Origin: Mucilaginibacter paludis DSM 18603
GTDB taxonomy: Bacteria; Bacteroidota; Bacteroidia; Sphingobacteriales; Sphingobacteriaceae
Reading direction: 5' to 3'
NCBI RefSeq assembly: GCF_000166195.2
Contig: NZ_CM001403.1
Span: 7,862,877-7,926,876, forward strand
DNA length: 64,000 nt
The notes under the pieces were generated by a model. The model did not search any database, had not been told where the DNA came from, and worked only from the letters and a program-made list of their open reading frames with translations. Position 1 is the stretch's first letter, and each line of letters starts with the position of its first letter. Positions 62,114 to 64,000 of this stretch are shown in pieces. A program made the translations under genes and the position numbers.

Positions 62114-63781
62114 TTATTTATATGCAGCCAGCGGTTTTTCGCCTTTGGCGGCAATGGTATTTAAAAAGACTTCAATATTGGTATAGCCTCCACCATTTTT
62201 AGCTAATTTGGTAGCATCTGAAGCATCATGAGGGTTTAAGCCATGAGCAGTTTCCCATGCGTCAGGTATACCATCATTGTCGGCATCTTTATAAGGAGTA
62301 CCTTTGTATTCGGGGTAGCCGCCAACTTGCCATGGAGCCGTGATGATACCCAATTTGTACGAGTCCTTAGGAAGCTTACGTACCTTGAACTGAAAATCAG
62401 TATCGGTTTGCATCTCTTTATAAGTGATTTTGCCGGTACGGGCTTGCTCGGTAATACGTTTGTCAACGGCATCACGAACAGGTAATGTGGCACCCGCGTT
62501 TTCTACTACAAACTTGTATGCTTGTTGTGCAGGTAATATGGTAATTGGCGCTGGTGGCAACGGGAAAGGTTTATCAGAATACATGTAATCTTTATATTGG
62601 CCTGCATCCGGCAATTCCTTACCGCCTTCACCTTCAACTTGTACGCCTCCGGCCCAGTTATCCTTAGTTACTTCAGGATAGCCTTCCATGATGTTACCGT
62701 TAACATAAGCACGGCCAAATACTTTTTCCTTCATTTTACTCCTGCCCGATTCCGGTTTCAGGATACGATGGCCCACCGGTTGGTCCTTAGGTGTAACCGG
62801 TCCCGGTTTAAAATAGTTGTTGATGATATTATATAAACTTGTGTAGTCGCCACCATCCATGGAGCGGTGGTGCCAGTTAAACACCACGTTATTAACGAAG
62901 TTATAAACGCCGTTCCAACCAATCGACGGGTTACGGCCAGTATTATCTGCCCACAAGTTGCGGATCAGCAAACTATTTTCGCCACCGGTAGTACTCCCGA
63001 AAGAGTGATTCCAGTAATCTAAGGCTTCAGAGTAAATACAGTTTTGGATAGTGATATTAGCGGTACCATGTTTTTCTTCCTTTTCGCCAATGCCTGCATC
63101 ATACATGTGGCGGTACATCGAAAAGTTTTCGTCTAATCCCCAGCTTGCAGATACGTGGTCAGCAATGATATTACCTACCGGGTTACCACCAAGGGCATCG
63201 TCACGACGGGCTACGTTAGTTTCGCCACGGCGGAAACGCATGTAGCGGATCACCACATCATGTGTGTTCACCCAAAAAGATTCGCCCGCTACGCAAACAC
63301 CGTCACCGGGAGCGCTTTGGCCTTCAATGGAAATATACGGTGCCTGTACAATGATGGGAGTTTTGATGCGGATAATACCCGCAACGTTAAACACTACAAT
63401 ACGTGCGCCGCCTTGTTCGCAAGCCCAGCGTAAACTGCCTGGGCCGCTATCGTTCAAATTAGTAACTACATATACCTTACCGCCCCGGCCGCCGAAGCTG
63501 TAAGCGCCACCACCTTCCGCACCCGGGAAGGCTAATATTTTTGCCTGCGGCAAATCCGTTGGACGGGCTGCCCATGGCACATAGGGTTTGCCATGTTTCT
63601 GATCGTATTGCACCTTTGGCAGGGCCACGGCCCAGGCAGAGTCAGACTTGCGTTGATTTTCTTTCATCATGGCCGCTGCGGCATCATGCAGCTCCTTAGG
63701 CTCCTGGGGATATTGAGCCCAGGCAGAACGAGCGGATAACAGCGCGGCTGAAAATAAAAACGGCAGAACAATTTTTTTCAT
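62114..63781 (-). CDS. PL1 pectate lyase with C-terminal calcium-repeat domain
   Basis: The 555-residue secreted enzyme (signal about 1-22, SAWAQ) starts block B. The PL1 beta-helix spans about 75-360 (AFPGAEGGGAYSFGGRGGKVYVVTNLNDSGPGSLRWACEQ, VVIRYMRFRRGE, ADHVSASWGLDENFS, NNVVFNWHHRSMDGGDYTS). Near the end, ADNDGIPDAWETAHGLNP is a thrombospondin-type-3/dockerin-like calcium repeat. PL1 cleaves the homogalacturonan backbone by beta-elimination; a PL1 is also part of the RG-II locus of Bacteroides. 48 bases separate it from the giant beta-helix gene. Confidence 0.92.
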   Translation of the reverse strand: MKKIVLPFLFSAALLSARSAWAQYPQEPKELHDAAAAMMKENQRKSDSAWAVALPKVQYDQKHGKPYVPWAARPTDLPQAKILAFPGAEGGGAYSFGGRGGKVYVVTNLNDSGPGSLRWACEQGGARIVVFNVAGIIRIKTPIIVQAPYISIEGQSAPGDGVCVAGESFWVNTHDVVIRYMRFRRGETNVARRDDALGGNPVGNIIADHVSASWGLDENFSMYRHMYDAGIGEKEEKHGTANITIQNCIYSEALDYWNHSFGSTTGGENSLLIRNLWADNTGRNPSIGWNGVYNFVNNVVFNWHHRSMDGGDYTSLYNIINNYFKPGPVTPKDQPVGHRILKPESGRSKMKEKVFGRAYVNGNIMEGYPEVTKDNWAGGVQVEGEGGKELPDAGQYKDYMYSDKPFPLPPAPITILPAQQAYKFVVENAGATLPVRDAVDKRITEQARTGKITYKEMQTDTDFQFKVRKLPKDSYKLGIITAPWQVGGYPEYKGTPYKDADNDGIPDAWETAHGLNPHDASDATKLAKNGGGYTNIEVFLNTIAAKGEKPLAAYK

Positions 63782-64000
63782 GTTTGTGATCTTGTTATAA
63801 TTTACGCTACTACCTAAATACCATACAAGGATATCGCCATTAAAGCTTTTATACTCCGGCTAAGCATCTGTACAATAAATTACTTTTTTAGACTTTAGGC
63901 AATAAATATCGGTTAGCAATTATATTTAATTCAAATATGCATCGTAAAGCCAACTATTTCATATAGAATGTTCGCAAGGTTTTATACAATATTATCTTGG
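63782..64000. other. Upstream region of the block B operon
   Basis: These 219 bases are AT-rich and reach the window end. They should hold the promoter of the PL1-led operon, but I find no exact TAnnTTTG box on the - strand and no clear repeat. Confidence 0.4.

Overview
The window looks like a chromosome segment of a Bacteroidota bacterium, most likely family Sphingobacteriaceae and close to Mucilaginibacter or Pedobacter. The reasons are the SusC/SusD pair, a hybrid two-component sensor with an AraC output domain, many lipoproteins and secreted glycosidases, weak or absent Shine-Dalgarno sites, and TAnnTTTG-type promoter boxes. The genus is an inference from gene content. No rRNA, tRNA, IS element, integrase or CRISPR array was seen.

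Left part (1-5.5 kb, + strand): the end of a TonB-dependent receptor, a beta-helix lipoprotein, an endonuclease/exonuclease/phosphatase-fold lipoprotein, and an AT-rich lipoprotein of unknown function. A 3'-terminal duplicate of the phosphatase-fold gene follows, so the AT-rich gene sits between a full copy and a broken copy.

Pectin block A (5.7-18.4 kb, + strand): hybrid two-component sensor, SusC, SusD, CE8 pectin methylesterase, an unknown 145-residue protein, and a PL9-type pectate lyase ending at a strong terminator. This is a homogalacturonan uptake and depolymerisation unit.

Unrelated middle block (18.5-25.4 kb): an ArsR-type regulator with two SRPBCC genes, one of them frameshifted, behind a palindromic operator. 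Then come a YdeI-like protein, a very unusual VIT-vWA-plug-TPR-DUF2135 protein, and a DUF4279 gene pair.

Pectin block B (25.6-63.8 kb, - strand): nineteen genes in one direction, mostly with overlaps or gaps of a few bases, starting at PL1 (63.8 kb) and ending at GH127 (25.6 kb). They encode PL1, a beta-helix/TIM-like giant, GH140 (apiosidase type), GH43-like, two sialidase-like propellers, a SASA esterase, two GH2, two GH78, GH106, GH127, a GH141-like beta-helix protein and an STN-esterase fusion. Sugar-handling proteins are also present: an exported L-rhamnose mutarotase, a sodium/solute symporter, a Gfo/Idh/MocA oxidoreductase, a mandelate-racemase-type enolase and a Tat-exported TIM barrel. 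The apiose, fucose, rhamnose, arabinofuranose and galactose activities together point to rhamnogalacturonan, most likely RG-II or a similar complex pectin. Three spacers in this block hold repeat DNA: two period-7/8 tandem arrays, one exact heptad array, and a palindromic element.

Suggested logic: block A senses and imports pectin fragments; block B strips the decorated, rhamnose-rich side chains. The two blocks converge on the unrelated middle block.
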